A DNA stretch of 64,000 bases from Actinomycetota bacterium. Its GTDB lineage: Bacteria > Actinomycetota > CADDZG01 > WHSQ01. How positions within the stretch are numbered: the stretch's first letter is position 1; the number at the start of each line of letters is the position of its first letter. Made by a program: the position numbers and the translations under genes. The notes under the pieces are model-generated. The model saw nothing but the letters and a program-made list of their open reading frames with translations, was not told the origin of the DNA and ran no database searches. The stretch covers positions 633,043 through 697,042 of the forward strand of contig JAUJNI010000002.1 of assembly GCA_030446465.1 (NCBI GenBank), written 5' to 3'. Below, piece by piece: positions 35,596-44,110 of this stretch.

Positions 35596-36633
35596 ATGCG
35601 AGCGACAGTCTTTGCAGGGCCTGGTGACGTCCGGGTGCAAGAGGTGCCCGACCCGAGCATCGAGCAGCCGACCGGCGCGGTTGTTCGCGTGACTCACGCA
35701 TGCATCTGCGGATCGGACCTGTGGTTCTACCGCGGTATCTCGCAGTGGGAAGCGGGGTGGCGAACCGGTCACGAATGGATCGGTGTGGTCGAAGACGTCG
35801 GCACCGAGGTCACGACGGTTCGCCCGGGCGATACGGTGATCGCTCCTTTCGTGTACTCCGACGGGACTTGTGAGTTCTGCACGAAGGGATTGCAGACTTC
35901 TTGTGTCAACGGCGGTGGCTGGGGCGGCGCCACCAACGACGGGGGCCAGGGAGAAGCCGTCAGGGCGCCCCTAGCGGATGGAACCCTGGTGGTCTTGCCC
36001 GAATCGGTCGACAACGACGACAGACTCCTGACTGCGCTTCTGCCACTCACCGACGTCATGGGCACCGGACATCACGCTGCGGTGACGGCAGGCGTCACCA
36101 GGGGCGGCACCGCCGCCGTAATCGGTGACGGCGCGGTCGGGTTGTGTGGGGTCCTGGCGGCGCGGCGCATGGGGGCAGAGCGCATCATCGCCCTGGGGCA
36201 CCACGAGGACAGGCTCGAGATTGCCCGCCGCTTCGGCGCCACGGACATAGTCACCGGACGTGGTGAGGAGGCGGTTGGCGAGGTGACCGAGCTCACCGGT
36301 GGGGGAGCCGAGGCCGTTCTGGAATGCGTCGGCACCCAGGGAGCGATGGACACCGCGGTATCGATTGCAAGACCCGGAGGGACCATCGGCTTCGTCGGGG
36401 TGCCGCTCGGCGTCGAGGCTCTAAACCTCAGAAGGATGTTCGGGGAGAACATCTCGTTGCGAGGAGGCGTCGCTCCGGTCCGCTCCTATATCCCCGAGCT
36501 GCTCACCGACGTCCTAGAGGGGTCGCTCGACCCCTCGCCCGTGCTCGACATGACGATCGACCTCGACGGCGTCCCCGACGGTTACCGGGCGATGGACGGC
36601 AGGCGGGCAATCAAGGTCATGGTGCGCCCCTAG
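35596..36633 (+). CDS. Zinc-dependent alcohol dehydrogenase (MDR family)
   Basis: Protein of 345 residues. THACICGSDLWFYRG and GHEWIGVVEDVG contain the catalytic-zinc Cys and His/Glu; TCEFCTKGLQTSC carries some of the structural-zinc Cys residues but the set is reduced. GDGAVGLCGVLAARRMGAERIIALG is the NAD(P)-binding Rossmann motif. TAAGGAGACGCG precedes the ATG. Substrate unknown; the family oxidises alcohols or formaldehyde-type adducts. Confidence 0.88.
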   Translation: MRATVFAGPGDVRVQEVPDPSIEQPTGAVVRVTHACICGSDLWFYRGISQWEAGWRTGHEWIGVVEDVGTEVTTVRPGDTVIAPFVYSDGTCEFCTKGLQTSCVNGGGWGGATNDGGQGEAVRAPLADGTLVVLPESVDNDDRLLTALLPLTDVMGTGHHAAVTAGVTRGGTAAVIGDGAVGLCGVLAARRMGAERIIALGHHEDRLEIARRFGATDIVTGRGEEAVGEVTELTGGGAEAVLECVGTQGAMDTAVSIARPGGTIGFVGVPLGVEALNLRRMFGENISLRGGVAPVRSYIPELLTDVLEGSLDPSPVLDMTIDLDGVPDGYRAMDGRRAIKVMVRP

Positions 36634-36709
36634 CAACGCCCCAAATTCGTTGCGTCCAACTCTGGTTCCTGTTTCGTCTTAGTAACCGACAGGAGAAGAG
36701 GGAGCGGCG

Positions 36710-37222
36710 TTGGCGGTACCCGAAGAGCTCGCAGCTTTGTGCCGGCGGGAATACCCGCGCCTCGTCGGGCTCCTCAGCCTCTATTCGGGAGATTCAGTGC
36801 TTGCAGAAGAGCTCGCTCAGGAAGCCCTCACGGTCGCCTGTCGAGACTGGCCGAAGCTGAAGAGAATTGATCATCCTTCGGCCTGGCTTCACCGGGTCGC
36901 AATCAACTTGGCCAATTCCCACTTCAGACGCAGGGCTGCCGAGAAGAGAGCCAAGGACCGCCTTGCGGCGCGACGGACGGAAGAAAGCTTGGATTCCGAC
37001 CAAGCATCCGTCATGACCCTGCGACGGGCCATCGCCCGCCTTCCCAAGCGTCAACGCACCGCGCTGGTTCTCCACTACTACGCGGATCTCACCTTCGCGC
37101 AAGTGGCGCACGCAATGGATTGTCCCGAGTCAACTGCGAAGTCTCTGGTGCGCCGTGCGATTGCCTCGCTCACCGAAAAGGGTGGTCTCAAGGATCTCGA
37201 GGAGGTTCGACATGTCACATGA
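36710..37222 (+). CDS. ECF sigma factor (SigE-like, actinobacterial)
   Basis: Protein of 170 residues. Region 2: LCRREYPRLVGLLSLYSGDSVLAEELAQEALTVACRDWPKL with HPSAWLHRVAINLANSHFRRR. Region 4: RLPKRQRTALVLHYYADLTFAQVAHAMDCPESTAKSLVRRAIASL, a helix-turn-helix for the -35 element. No region 3 or anti-sigma domain is present. TTG 36710 follows GAAGAGGGAGCG. The stop overlaps the ATG of the next membrane protein, the usual sigma/regulator pairing. Confidence 0.9.
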   Translation: MAVPEELAALCRREYPRLVGLLSLYSGDSVLAEELAQEALTVACRDWPKLKRIDHPSAWLHRVAINLANSHFRRRAAEKRAKDRLAARRTEESLDSDQASVMTLRRAIARLPKRQRTALVLHYYADLTFAQVAHAMDCPESTAKSLVRRAIASLTEKGGLKDLEEVRHVT

Positions 37223-38742
37223 CCTGCGCGATCGCATCCACCGATCAGCGGCGAGACCGTCGTCGCCACCCGACATCTCCAGAGCTTGGGGGCGCGGCCG
37301 GCGCAGGCGCTGGCAGTGGCGACTTGGAATCAGCGCGTTGGTCGTTGGACTGGCCGCAGGGGGTTGGGCGGCGCCCAAGAGCTGGCTCTTTGAAAGCTCT
37401 GAAACGACACCCGTCGGGCCTTCCGAGCAAGGCCTTACCGCGGATCCCATAGTTGCGCGCGCGGCCACGATGTCTATTCGGGCGATCGCCAAGGCGGGTC
37501 TACTGGACCCAGAGGGCGCCTTCTACACGTACGAGGGCATCGAAGCAGCCGGGGACGGATGGATCGCATCGTTCAAGGCGACCTACTGCAGTGGTCCGCC
37601 CCCAGCAGGAAACTGTGATTCGAGTGACGACCGAGCGGATCTAAGGGTGGCTTCACGCGGTGCCTCGCTGATGGTGGTCGAGGCATCCGGGCGGATCGAG
37701 GGGCCCGCGCGGGAGGAACTAGTGGGGTACAGGGAACCCGCAGTGCCGGAGGAGCCGACGTTCGAGCTGCTATCCGCCGACATCGTCGACGGTCCCGAGG
37801 GCGGGAGAGCGGTCGCCGGCTCTCTCCTGTGGACTGGCCCCGTTCCCATGGACGGTTCGGCGGCCTGCCACTTGGAGGTGCTCAATGAGGCTGGAACGGT
37901 GATCCATGAAGGAAAGCAATGGCCCCACGAAGCGCCACAGGAAGAAGAGGACCGGGGGGGTGGCATCTTCGTCGCGGAGTTCTCCGACGCGCCCTCCGCT
38001 GCTTCCGCTCAGTACGTCTGTGATGAGCTACGAGTGTGGACAGCCATTCCTGCCCTGGGTTCCCCCCCCACAGACGACAGACAGCTATGGCTACGCCTTT
38101 TCCGTCACCGGTCTGGAGTATGAGTCGAGCTACGGGCAGGACGATCGACCGACTCTCGCCCGCATTCATTACGACCGAAGGTGGACGACCGCCGAGTACC
38201 CAGGGATCCACCGCTGCACCTACCGAGTGTTCGGAGACGACGGTTCGGTCGTTGGCGAGGCAACTGCGAAGCTGAGCGCGATGCAGCCGAAAGCAGGGAG
38301 GCCTCGTGGACGAAGTTCACGTGGCGACTTCCCCAACTCGGCGGAGATCTTCTGCGAGCCTGAAAGGCTCGATGATCCCGACGGTTATTACGAGGTCTCA
38401 AACGTCCGCCTGATTCAAGTTGACGATCTCATCACTAGGGGGAGGTCGCAAAAAGGCGGCCCCGTGGACGACCAGGCCTGGACCGACGGAGGGCTACGGC
38501 TGCAGTTCCGCTCGGAGTGGGTGGGAGACCTGGAGTCAGGGGTCAATATGTGCGTGGCAAGAGTCATCGGCACCCGAGGGGGCGTGCTCTTCGATTACGA
38601 ATTCAGCTTCTCGACTGCCAGGCGCGTCGAAGAGGGCGCGAGGGTGCGGATCTCCCCGCCGAAGGACGTCACGGGTGAGGCGACCTCGGCGGACATCACC
38701 TGCGTCCCCTACCGAACTCCCGACCAGTTGAAGGGGGATTAG
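37212..38742 (+). pseudogene. Membrane-anchored partner of the ECF sigma factor, frameshifted at a C8 run
   Basis: The ATG at 37212 lies inside the sigma gene. An N-terminal cytoplasmic part of about 35 basic residues is followed by one transmembrane segment (LGISALVVGLAAGGWAA) and an extracytoplasmic part with two beta-rich repeats (AACHLEVLNEAGTVIHEG and HRCTYRVFGDDGSVVGEA). The first frame ends at 38123 shortly after a run of eight C (38062-38069); the second repeat continues in the next frame to 38742. Removing one C would join them into a 509-residue protein. This could be a sequencing error, a real mutation, or slippage-based on/off switching. The gene position suggests an anti-sigma-like role. 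Confidence 0.75.
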
Positions 38743-38787
38743 CTCAGGCGCCCGGCGCAGACCCGCGAGCAGCTGGAGAGGACCCGT

Positions 38788-39525
38788 TCAGTAGCGCCAC
38801 TCCGGTTGCCAGATGGGCTGGGGTTTGTGTGGTCGGCCCCCCAGTAAGAAGATGCCGATCACGCCGAAGATGAAGCCTCCGACGTGTGCCTGCCACGCAA
38901 CTCCCGGCTGCGGCAGAAGGAACTGTCCGACGAACCACAACCCGAGCACGATGAAGGCAGAGAGCTGGAGCACCGTCCAGATGATGATGATCGGAACCAG
39001 CACGTTTACGCGGGCCCGGGGATAGAGGACGATGTAAGCCCCCAGGACCGCCGCGACTGCCCCCGAGGCGCCGACGGCCGGAACGTCCGAGCCGAGGTTG
39101 GTGAAGATATGAGCGAATGCGGCCGCTATTCCCCCCGCCAGATAGAACAACACGTACTTGACCGGCCCCAGGTAGTCCTCGACGTTGTTGCCGAAGACCC
39201 ATAGGAACAACATGTTGAAGCCGATATGCAAGATGTCGGCGTGAAGGAATGTCGAGAACAGGATCGACATCAAAAAGGATGTGAGGGTCCGATCGGGGAT
39301 CGGCACGTCGGTTCCTGGGGCGGTGGCAGGGCACTCATCCTCGAACTGACAGGGAATCGGTGCTTCTCGCACGAAGTACTCGCCGGATTCGACTGTACCT
39401 CCGAAGCTGGGTTGACCCGGCTCGAGAAGAAAGAACGCCAGCACGTTCAGGGCTATCAAGCCGATGGTGAAGATGGGGAAGCGCTTGGTTGGGTTGGCGT
39501 CGGATATGGGGATGAGTGAGATCAC
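38788..39525 (-). CDS. Rhomboid family intramembrane serine protease
   Basis: Protein of 245 residues with about six hydrophobic segments. HADILHIGFNMLFLWVFGN is the conserved N-helix, GASGAVAAVLGAY holds the catalytic Ser, and AWQAHVGGFIFGV the catalytic His. An extracytoplasmic loop of ~60 residues with two Cys separates the first membrane segment from the core. It cleaves membrane proteins within or near the bilayer. The GTG at 39525 is the only plausible start; longer frames are antisense to tlyA. Confidence 0.9.
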   Translation of the reverse strand: MISLIPISDANPTKRFPIFTIGLIALNVLAFFLLEPGQPSFGGTVESGEYFVREAPIPCQFEDECPATAPGTDVPIPDRTLTSFLMSILFSTFLHADILHIGFNMLFLWVFGNNVEDYLGPVKYVLFYLAGGIAAAFAHIFTNLGSDVPAVGASGAVAAVLGAYIVLYPRARVNVLVPIIIIWTVLQLSAFIVLGLWFVGQFLLPQPGVAWQAHVGGFIFGVIGIFLLGGRPHKPQPIWQPEWRY

Positions 39526-39597
39526 TTTCGGAGTATAGGTTTGACCATCCGCAGCACTGGACCTTTGGCGAAGATCCGGCAGTCCACGGGAGGAAAC

Positions 39598-40005
39598 GTG
39601 AGAGACGAGATCAAGAGGATGGCGCTGTTCACCTCGGGTGTCGCCGAGTTGACTCGCTACCGAGCGGAGCAACTGGTCAGGGACCTCGTTAAGGCTGGGG
39701 ACGTGCGCCGCGATCAGGCGTCCTCGGTCGTGCGTGACCTCATGGAGCGCAGCAGACAGAATCGAATGGAGGTCATGCGCTTGATCCAGACCGAGATCAG
39801 GGGCCAGATAGCCACCCTTGGGCTCGCGACCAAGCGTGATATCGAAAGGCTCGAACGCAGGGTCGCTCGCTTGGAGGACGGGCCCAAGCAGGCAAGAGGC
39901 AGCAGCCAGCCGTCGAAGAAGACGTCCAGGAAACCGTCCAAGAAAAGCACTGCGAAGAAGACGGCCCGAAAGAAGACGGCTGCTCGCTCGACCGCGAGGC
40001 CATAA
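39598..40005 (+). CDS. Phasin/PhaF-like protein with histone-H1-like tail
   Basis: Protein of 135 residues. GTG 39598 has GGGAGGAAAC just upstream. The first ~95 residues form long helices (ELTRYRAEQLVRDLVKAGDVRRDQASSVVRDL, then a coiled coil ending RRVARLED) and the tail is Lys/Ser/Thr-rich (SKKTSRKPSKKSTAKK). This layout resembles the polyhydroxyalkanoate-associated PhaF family, where the tail binds DNA. The next gene overlaps its stop by one base. Confidence 0.75.
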   Translation: MRDEIKRMALFTSGVAELTRYRAEQLVRDLVKAGDVRRDQASSVVRDLMERSRQNRMEVMRLIQTEIRGQIATLGLATKRDIERLERRVARLEDGPKQARGSSQPSKKTSRKPSKKSTAKKTARKKTAARSTARP

Positions 40006-40166
40006 TGCAGTCCATGGGAGAGTTTTCCGAGGCGGTTGGACGGCGACTCGAGCAGGCCGAGGCCCTCGACGACGCGGCGCGGCTCCAATTGTTGGAGGAG
40101 CTCTACAACGAGCTCGAGCGAGAGCTCGACCGCGACTTTGGCGAAGCCCCTTCGCCTCGACGCTGA
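40005..40166 (+). CDS. Small conserved-type acidic helical protein
   Basis: 53 residues (MQSMGEFSEAVGRRLEQAEALDDAARLQLLEELYNELERELD, then a short tail). The ATG overlaps the preceding stop (TAATG), and the end overlaps the tlyA start. A similarly short protein, Rv1693 as I remember it, sits just before tlyA in M. tuberculosis, so a conserved role in this operon is likely. It looks like one or two amphipathic helices, perhaps a coiled coil. Function unknown. Confidence 0.7.
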   Translation: MQSMGEFSEAVGRRLEQAEALDDAARLQLLEELYNELERELDRDFGEAPSPRR

Positions 40167-40926
40167 GCTGGTCCGCAGGGGGCTCGTCTCCTCTCGAGCG
40201 AAGGCCCAAGCGGCGATCGAGCAGGGGCTGGTCCTGGTGAACGGCATGCCCGCGGGCCGCGCCTCTTCTCTCGTTACCGCAGAGGCTCCCATCGCCTTGC
40301 GTGGGCCGGTTCGCCGCTTCGTGTCGCGCGGCGGCGACAAGCTCGACGGCGCGCTCGGACGCCTCGACGTCACGGTTGCCGGACGCAGGTGGCTGGATGC
40401 AGGTGCTTCGACCGGAGGATTCACCGATCGCCTCCTCCAGGGTGGCGCGGAAGCGGTGGCGGCCGTGGACGTCGGCTACGGGCAGCTCGACTGGTCGCTG
40501 CGAAACGACTCTCGAGTGGTCGTTCTCGAGCGAACCAACGCCCGCCACCTGGCCCCCCACATGCTTCCCTGGAGGCCGGACGGCGTGGTCGCCGATCTCT
40601 CCTTCATCTCGCTGACCCTCGTCCTGCCCGCGCTCGTCGAGGTTGCCGTGCCCGAGGCGGACTTCCTGCTGCTGGTCAAGCCTCAGTTCGAGGCCGGGCG
40701 TGGGGCTGTCGATCGAGGCGGAGTCGTGCGGCACCCCGAGGTGTGGGCGCAGGCCACGAGAAAGGTCGCCCAGACGGGGATGGCCCTCGGGCTTGGGGTC
40801 GCGGCCGTGGTTGCTTCCCACTTGCCGGGTCCGGCAGGGAACCGTGAGTTCTTCCTGCACCTCCGAAAGGGGGCCCAGAGTGACGACGCGGCCCTCGAGA
40901 GGGCGGTGCAGGAGGTCACAGAGTGA
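40138..40926 (+). CDS. tlyA: TlyA family rRNA 2'-O-methyltransferase
   Basis: Protein of 262 residues. The N-terminal S4 RNA-binding domain (RLDAELVRRGLVSSRAKAQAAIEQGLVLVNG) is followed by an FtsJ-like methyltransferase (VSRGGDKLDGAL, the SAM-binding WLDAGASTGGFTDRLLQGGA, and LLVKPQFEAGRG). In mycobacteria TlyA methylates the ribose of 16S C1409 and 23S C1920; that second site lies in helix 69, the helix split here by intron 1. TTG 40138 matches the family start (LAKPLRLD); it overlaps the small gene before it. Confidence 0.92.
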   Translation: MAKPLRLDAELVRRGLVSSRAKAQAAIEQGLVLVNGMPAGRASSLVTAEAPIALRGPVRRFVSRGGDKLDGALGRLDVTVAGRRWLDAGASTGGFTDRLLQGGAEAVAAVDVGYGQLDWSLRNDSRVVVLERTNARHLAPHMLPWRPDGVVADLSFISLTLVLPALVEVAVPEADFLLLVKPQFEAGRGAVDRGGVVRHPEVWAQATRKVAQTGMALGLGVAAVVASHLPGPAGNREFFLHLRKGAQSDDAALERAVQEVTE

Positions 40927-41720
40927 CGATCCAGACGGTTTCGTTCGTTGTGCACACGGGCAAGCCCGCCGCTCTCGCCATGAACGACGAGCTACTGGCG
41001 CTGTTGGCCGCGCGCGGCGTCCAGGTGGTCGAGGAGCAGCCGGATCTCGTCGTCTCCCTCGGGGGCGACGGAACGACGCTAAGAGCCGCTCAACTCGCTC
41101 ACGAGGCGAACGCACCTCTTCTGGGGGTCAACCTCGGCACCCTTGGATATCTGACGGAAGTGGAGGCCGGCGAGCAGGTCGATGCCCTGGAAAGGGTTCT
41201 CGACGGCAACTTCGAGGTCGAGGAGCGCATGATGCTCGCTTGCGACGTCAGCGTGGGAGGTGACCTGCGTTCCAGCCATGTCGGCCTGAACGAGGTTCTC
41301 GTCGAGCGTTCTGCGCGGCACCGGCTGGTCACGATGGTGGTGAACGTCGGAGGCGAGCGCCTTGCCACCTTCAATGCCGACGGCGTGATCGTTGCTACGC
41401 CGACCGGCTCGACCGCGTACGCGCTCAGCGCGGGAGGGCCGATCGTGTCGCCGAGGGCAGAGTCCCTCATCGTGGTTCCCGTCAGTCCCCACATGATCTT
41501 TTCTCGCCCCGTCGTTCTTGCCCCGGACGAGGTCGTTGAGATAGAGCTACCCGACTCACTGCCCGTCGCTTCTTTGTCGCTCGACGGGGCAACCGGGTGC
41601 GAGCTCGCACCGGAGTCAGTCGTCACGGTTCAGCGGCACCCCCGCCCGCTGAGGCTGATCAGGATGTCGGGTCCCGGCTTCCTCGAGCGGCTTAGAAGAA
41701 AGATGCAGCTGCCCAACTGA
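40923..41720 (+). CDS. nadK: NAD kinase
   Basis: Protein of 265 residues with LVVSLGGDGTTLRAA (GGDG, ATP site), GVNLGTLGYLTEV, LNEVLVER (NE motif) and TPTGSTAYALSAGGPIV (NAD site). It makes NADP from NAD. GTG 40923 overlaps the tlyA stop. The last codons (PGFLERLRRKMQLPN) are repeated in diverged form at 43979-44032 on the far side of the restriction-modification cassette. Confidence 0.95.
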   Translation: MTIQTVSFVVHTGKPAALAMNDELLALLAARGVQVVEEQPDLVVSLGGDGTTLRAAQLAHEANAPLLGVNLGTLGYLTEVEAGEQVDALERVLDGNFEVEERMMLACDVSVGGDLRSSHVGLNEVLVERSARHRLVTMVVNVGGERLATFNADGVIVATPTGSTAYALSAGGPIVSPRAESLIVVPVSPHMIFSRPVVLAPDEVVEIELPDSLPVASLSLDGATGCELAPESVVTVQRHPRPLRLIRMSGPGFLERLRRKMQLPN

Positions 41721-41879
41721 GCGACTACTGGCGGAAGCGGCTTCTCGAGCTGTCGGCTCATGGACCCAACGTGTTTCCCCTGTCCCAAGTTTGTGTACTG
41801 ATAGGTCATCCCCGACTCTGAGCGCGGGGATGGGCCGCGTCTTCACCAATGGAGAAACCTGACCCATACCCTAGGTAGG

Positions 41880-43085
41880 TTGAACTGCACCGGCCTTGGG
41901 TCGAGGATGAGAAAAGAGGTTGAACCCGGTGTGGGACGAAGGGATCGAAAAAAAGAGGAACAGCAAGCACTGCTCGTCGATGGAAAAGCCGAGGCGGGCC
42001 CCAGCGATTCCACTATCGTGAATTCTGACGTGAAAGCCCAACCAAATCTTGGCCCAGAACCGGTGCGCTCTCAGACGCTTTGTTCTGACCCGACCATCCG
42101 GGTTGATCTGGGCGATGCGCTCGCTCATTATGCGAGTTGGCCATCGCCGACCGTGATAGTTGTGGACGGCCCATACGGAGTCGCCGGTTTTCCAGGCGAC
42201 CCCCCCACCCCTGACTGCCTTCCTGAGTGGTATGCACCGCACATCGCCGAGTGGAGCCGTCTGTCTCTACCCTCGACCACTCTGTGGTTTTGGGGCACGG
42301 AGGTGGGCTGGGCGAGCGTTCACCCGGTACTGAAAATGCATGGATGGCGGTACGAGACGGCACAGGTATGGGATAAGGGAAGTGGGCATATTGCGGGAAA
42401 CGTGAACGGTAAGACGCTGCGCCGATTTCCCGTAGTGACCGAGGCATGCGTGCGATACACCCGTGAGCTACTGCTTCGAACCGACAAAGACCAACAGATG
42501 CCCGTCAAAGAGTGGCTTAGGTACGAATGGCGCCGCGCTGGTTTATCCCTTTCAGAAGCCAACGAGGCTTGTGGAGTCAAGAATGCCGCCACCAGAAAGT
42601 ATTTCACTCAGGATCATCTCTGGTACTTCCCGCCGCCCGAGATGATGGAACGACTATCCCGCTACGCAGAGAAACATGGCCATCTCACCCGTCGTCCCTA
42701 CTTTTCACTTGATGGACGAAAGCGTTTGAGCGCCGATGCGTGGGCTCAACTCCGCCCCAAGTGGAACTACCGCCATGGAGTCACCAACGTATGGAGGGAG
42801 CCTGCGCTACGGGGACCTGAGCGCCTGAAACATCACGCCACCCTAAAATGCCTCCACACGAACCAGAAGCCACTAAGGCTGATCGAGCTCATCGTGGCTT
42901 CATCGAGCGAGGAGCGGGATGTCGTGTGGGAACCCTTCGGCGGTCTATGCTCCGCCGCGGTGGCCTCGTTCAGGCTCAATCGGCACTGCTACTCTGCTGA
43001 AATAAGCCCGGAGTACCATGCCGTGGCATTGAAGAGAGTCTCGACAGAGATTCGAGAGGGGAGGCGCAAGAGCAGCGCCTCATAG
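41880..43085 (+). CDS. DNA methyltransferase of a type II restriction-modification system, with an internal HTH
   Basis: Protein of up to 401 residues. Motif IV is VVDGPYGVAGF (a DGPY form of the N4C/N6A catalytic motif), followed after a long insert by motif X-like LHTNQKPLRLIELIV and motif I-like DVVWEPFGGLCSAAVASF; this circular order fits the beta class. Between them, residues ~205-260 (WLRYEWRRAGLSLSEANEACGVKNAATRKYF) look like a helix-turn-helix, which is unusual inside a methyltransferase. The first ~50 residues are doubtful; GTG near 42030 may be the true start. Lower GC than the neighbours suggests acquired DNA. Confidence 0.82.
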   Translation: MNCTGLGSRMRKEVEPGVGRRDRKKEEQQALLVDGKAEAGPSDSTIVNSDVKAQPNLGPEPVRSQTLCSDPTIRVDLGDALAHYASWPSPTVIVVDGPYGVAGFPGDPPTPDCLPEWYAPHIAEWSRLSLPSTTLWFWGTEVGWASVHPVLKMHGWRYETAQVWDKGSGHIAGNVNGKTLRRFPVVTEACVRYTRELLLRTDKDQQMPVKEWLRYEWRRAGLSLSEANEACGVKNAATRKYFTQDHLWYFPPPEMMERLSRYAEKHGHLTRRPYFSLDGRKRLSADAWAQLRPKWNYRHGVTNVWREPALRGPERLKHHATLKCLHTNQKPLRLIELIVASSSEERDVVWEPFGGLCSAAVASFRLNRHCYSAEISPEYHAVALKRVSTEIREGRRKSSAS

Positions 43086-43106
43086 CGGAAAGGGGAGGGA
43101 CGAGCG

Positions 43107-43889
43107 ATGCCGCGCAAGGTATCTACGCCGCCCAAAGAAGTCGGTCTCCCCCCTAAGTGGCCGCACCGCGATCTGTACAACCTTGTTCGCTCCGCTCTGT
43201 ACTCACTGCCTTCGGTATTTGAATCTGAGCTACGAATTACAGGTGTCGCAGCCGTTGATCTCCACACGCTTGGCACTTCCTTGGGCGCCAGCATCGAGTT
43301 TCAGACGGTGGAGGCTCTCAACCAACACCGATCCACGTGGGACCCTGAAGACAAGTACGCGACCTATCGCTTTATTAGGCAACCACAGCAGTTTCCTGAC
43401 GTCATTCTTAGGTCACAAGATCCGGCTACCAGCGAGAACGTCGTTATGGGAGTCGAACTCAAGGGCTGGTACGCGCTAGCGAAAGAGTCTGAGCCGACCT
43501 TTCGATTTAGAGTCAGCCCTACCGTTTGCCAACCGCAAGATCTATTGGTCGTCTATCCTTGGGCGCTGAGCAACGTTGTGTCGGGTTCTCCGCGTCTATT
43601 TGATCCCTATATCGTGCCAGCCCGCTTCGCCGCCGAATGGCGGAATTGGTTCTGGCTGCAGCGGATGAAGGGTGATATCGGTAATCGCTCCATTTCCCTC
43701 TCCTCTGTGACAACGGCTTACCCGCCAAAGAGCGACTTAATTCTTGACCAGCCAGCGGAGGATCGTGGAAACAACTTTGGGCGACTAGCTCGATACGAGA
43801 TCATGGACGACTTCACCAATCGACTCGGTCAGGAACTCCTATCGGGTATTCCAGTCGCTGAATGGCGGAAGTTCCTAAAAAGGTTCTAG
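43107..43889 (+). CDS. Type II restriction endonuclease-like protein
   Basis: Protein of 260 residues. FPDVILRS followed by VMGVELKGWYALAKESEPTF gives a PD...ELK arrangement (D, then E-x-K) of the PD-(D/E)XK nuclease fold. GGAAAGGGGAGGG precedes the ATG, 21 bp after the methyltransferase stop, so the pair is an operon. The target site is unknown. The sequence continues with a region rich in W and F (EWRNWFWLQRMKG) typical of these uncharacterised nucleases. Confidence 0.72.
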   Translation: MPRKVSTPPKEVGLPPKWPHRDLYNLVRSALYSLPSVFESELRITGVAAVDLHTLGTSLGASIEFQTVEALNQHRSTWDPEDKYATYRFIRQPQQFPDVILRSQDPATSENVVMGVELKGWYALAKESEPTFRFRVSPTVCQPQDLLVVYPWALSNVVSGSPRLFDPYIVPARFAAEWRNWFWLQRMKGDIGNRSISLSSVTTAYPPKSDLILDQPAEDRGNNFGRLARYEIMDDFTNRLGQELLSGIPVAEWRKFLKRF

Positions 43890-43978
43890 TTGTGGTCGGA
43901 CCGGATGATTCCCAACTCGGGCGGGTAGCTCCCGACCTATTGTCCGAGACTCGGGATCGTTTGCAAGGCGGGAGAAAC

Positions 43979-44032
43979 CGGAGCCCCGGGTTCCTGGAGC
44001 CACTGGGGCTCAAGATGCACCTTCCCAGCTGA
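43979..44032 (+). pseudogene. Diverged duplicate of the nadK 3' end
   Basis: Reads RSPGFLEPLGLKMHLPS-stop in the same orientation as nadK, whose own end reads SGPGFLERLRRKMQLPN. About 11 of 15 residues agree, with many silent differences, so this is not a recent exact duplication. It marks the right edge of the restriction-modification insertion. The rest of 43890-44104 has no gene I can support. Confidence 0.75.
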
Positions 44033-44110
44033 CCCCGGAAGTCAAGGATGTGTGGAGTCCAGTGCCCTCATCCGCCCCTTGTGAGGCCCGGCCCTTAGGA
44101 TTCTGTGCGG

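Noticed and set aside
39526-41115. Long minus-strand frame continuing upstream of the rhomboid gene
   Set aside because: It is antisense to tlyA and nadK and has low-complexity composition; the rhomboid start at 39525 is sufficient.
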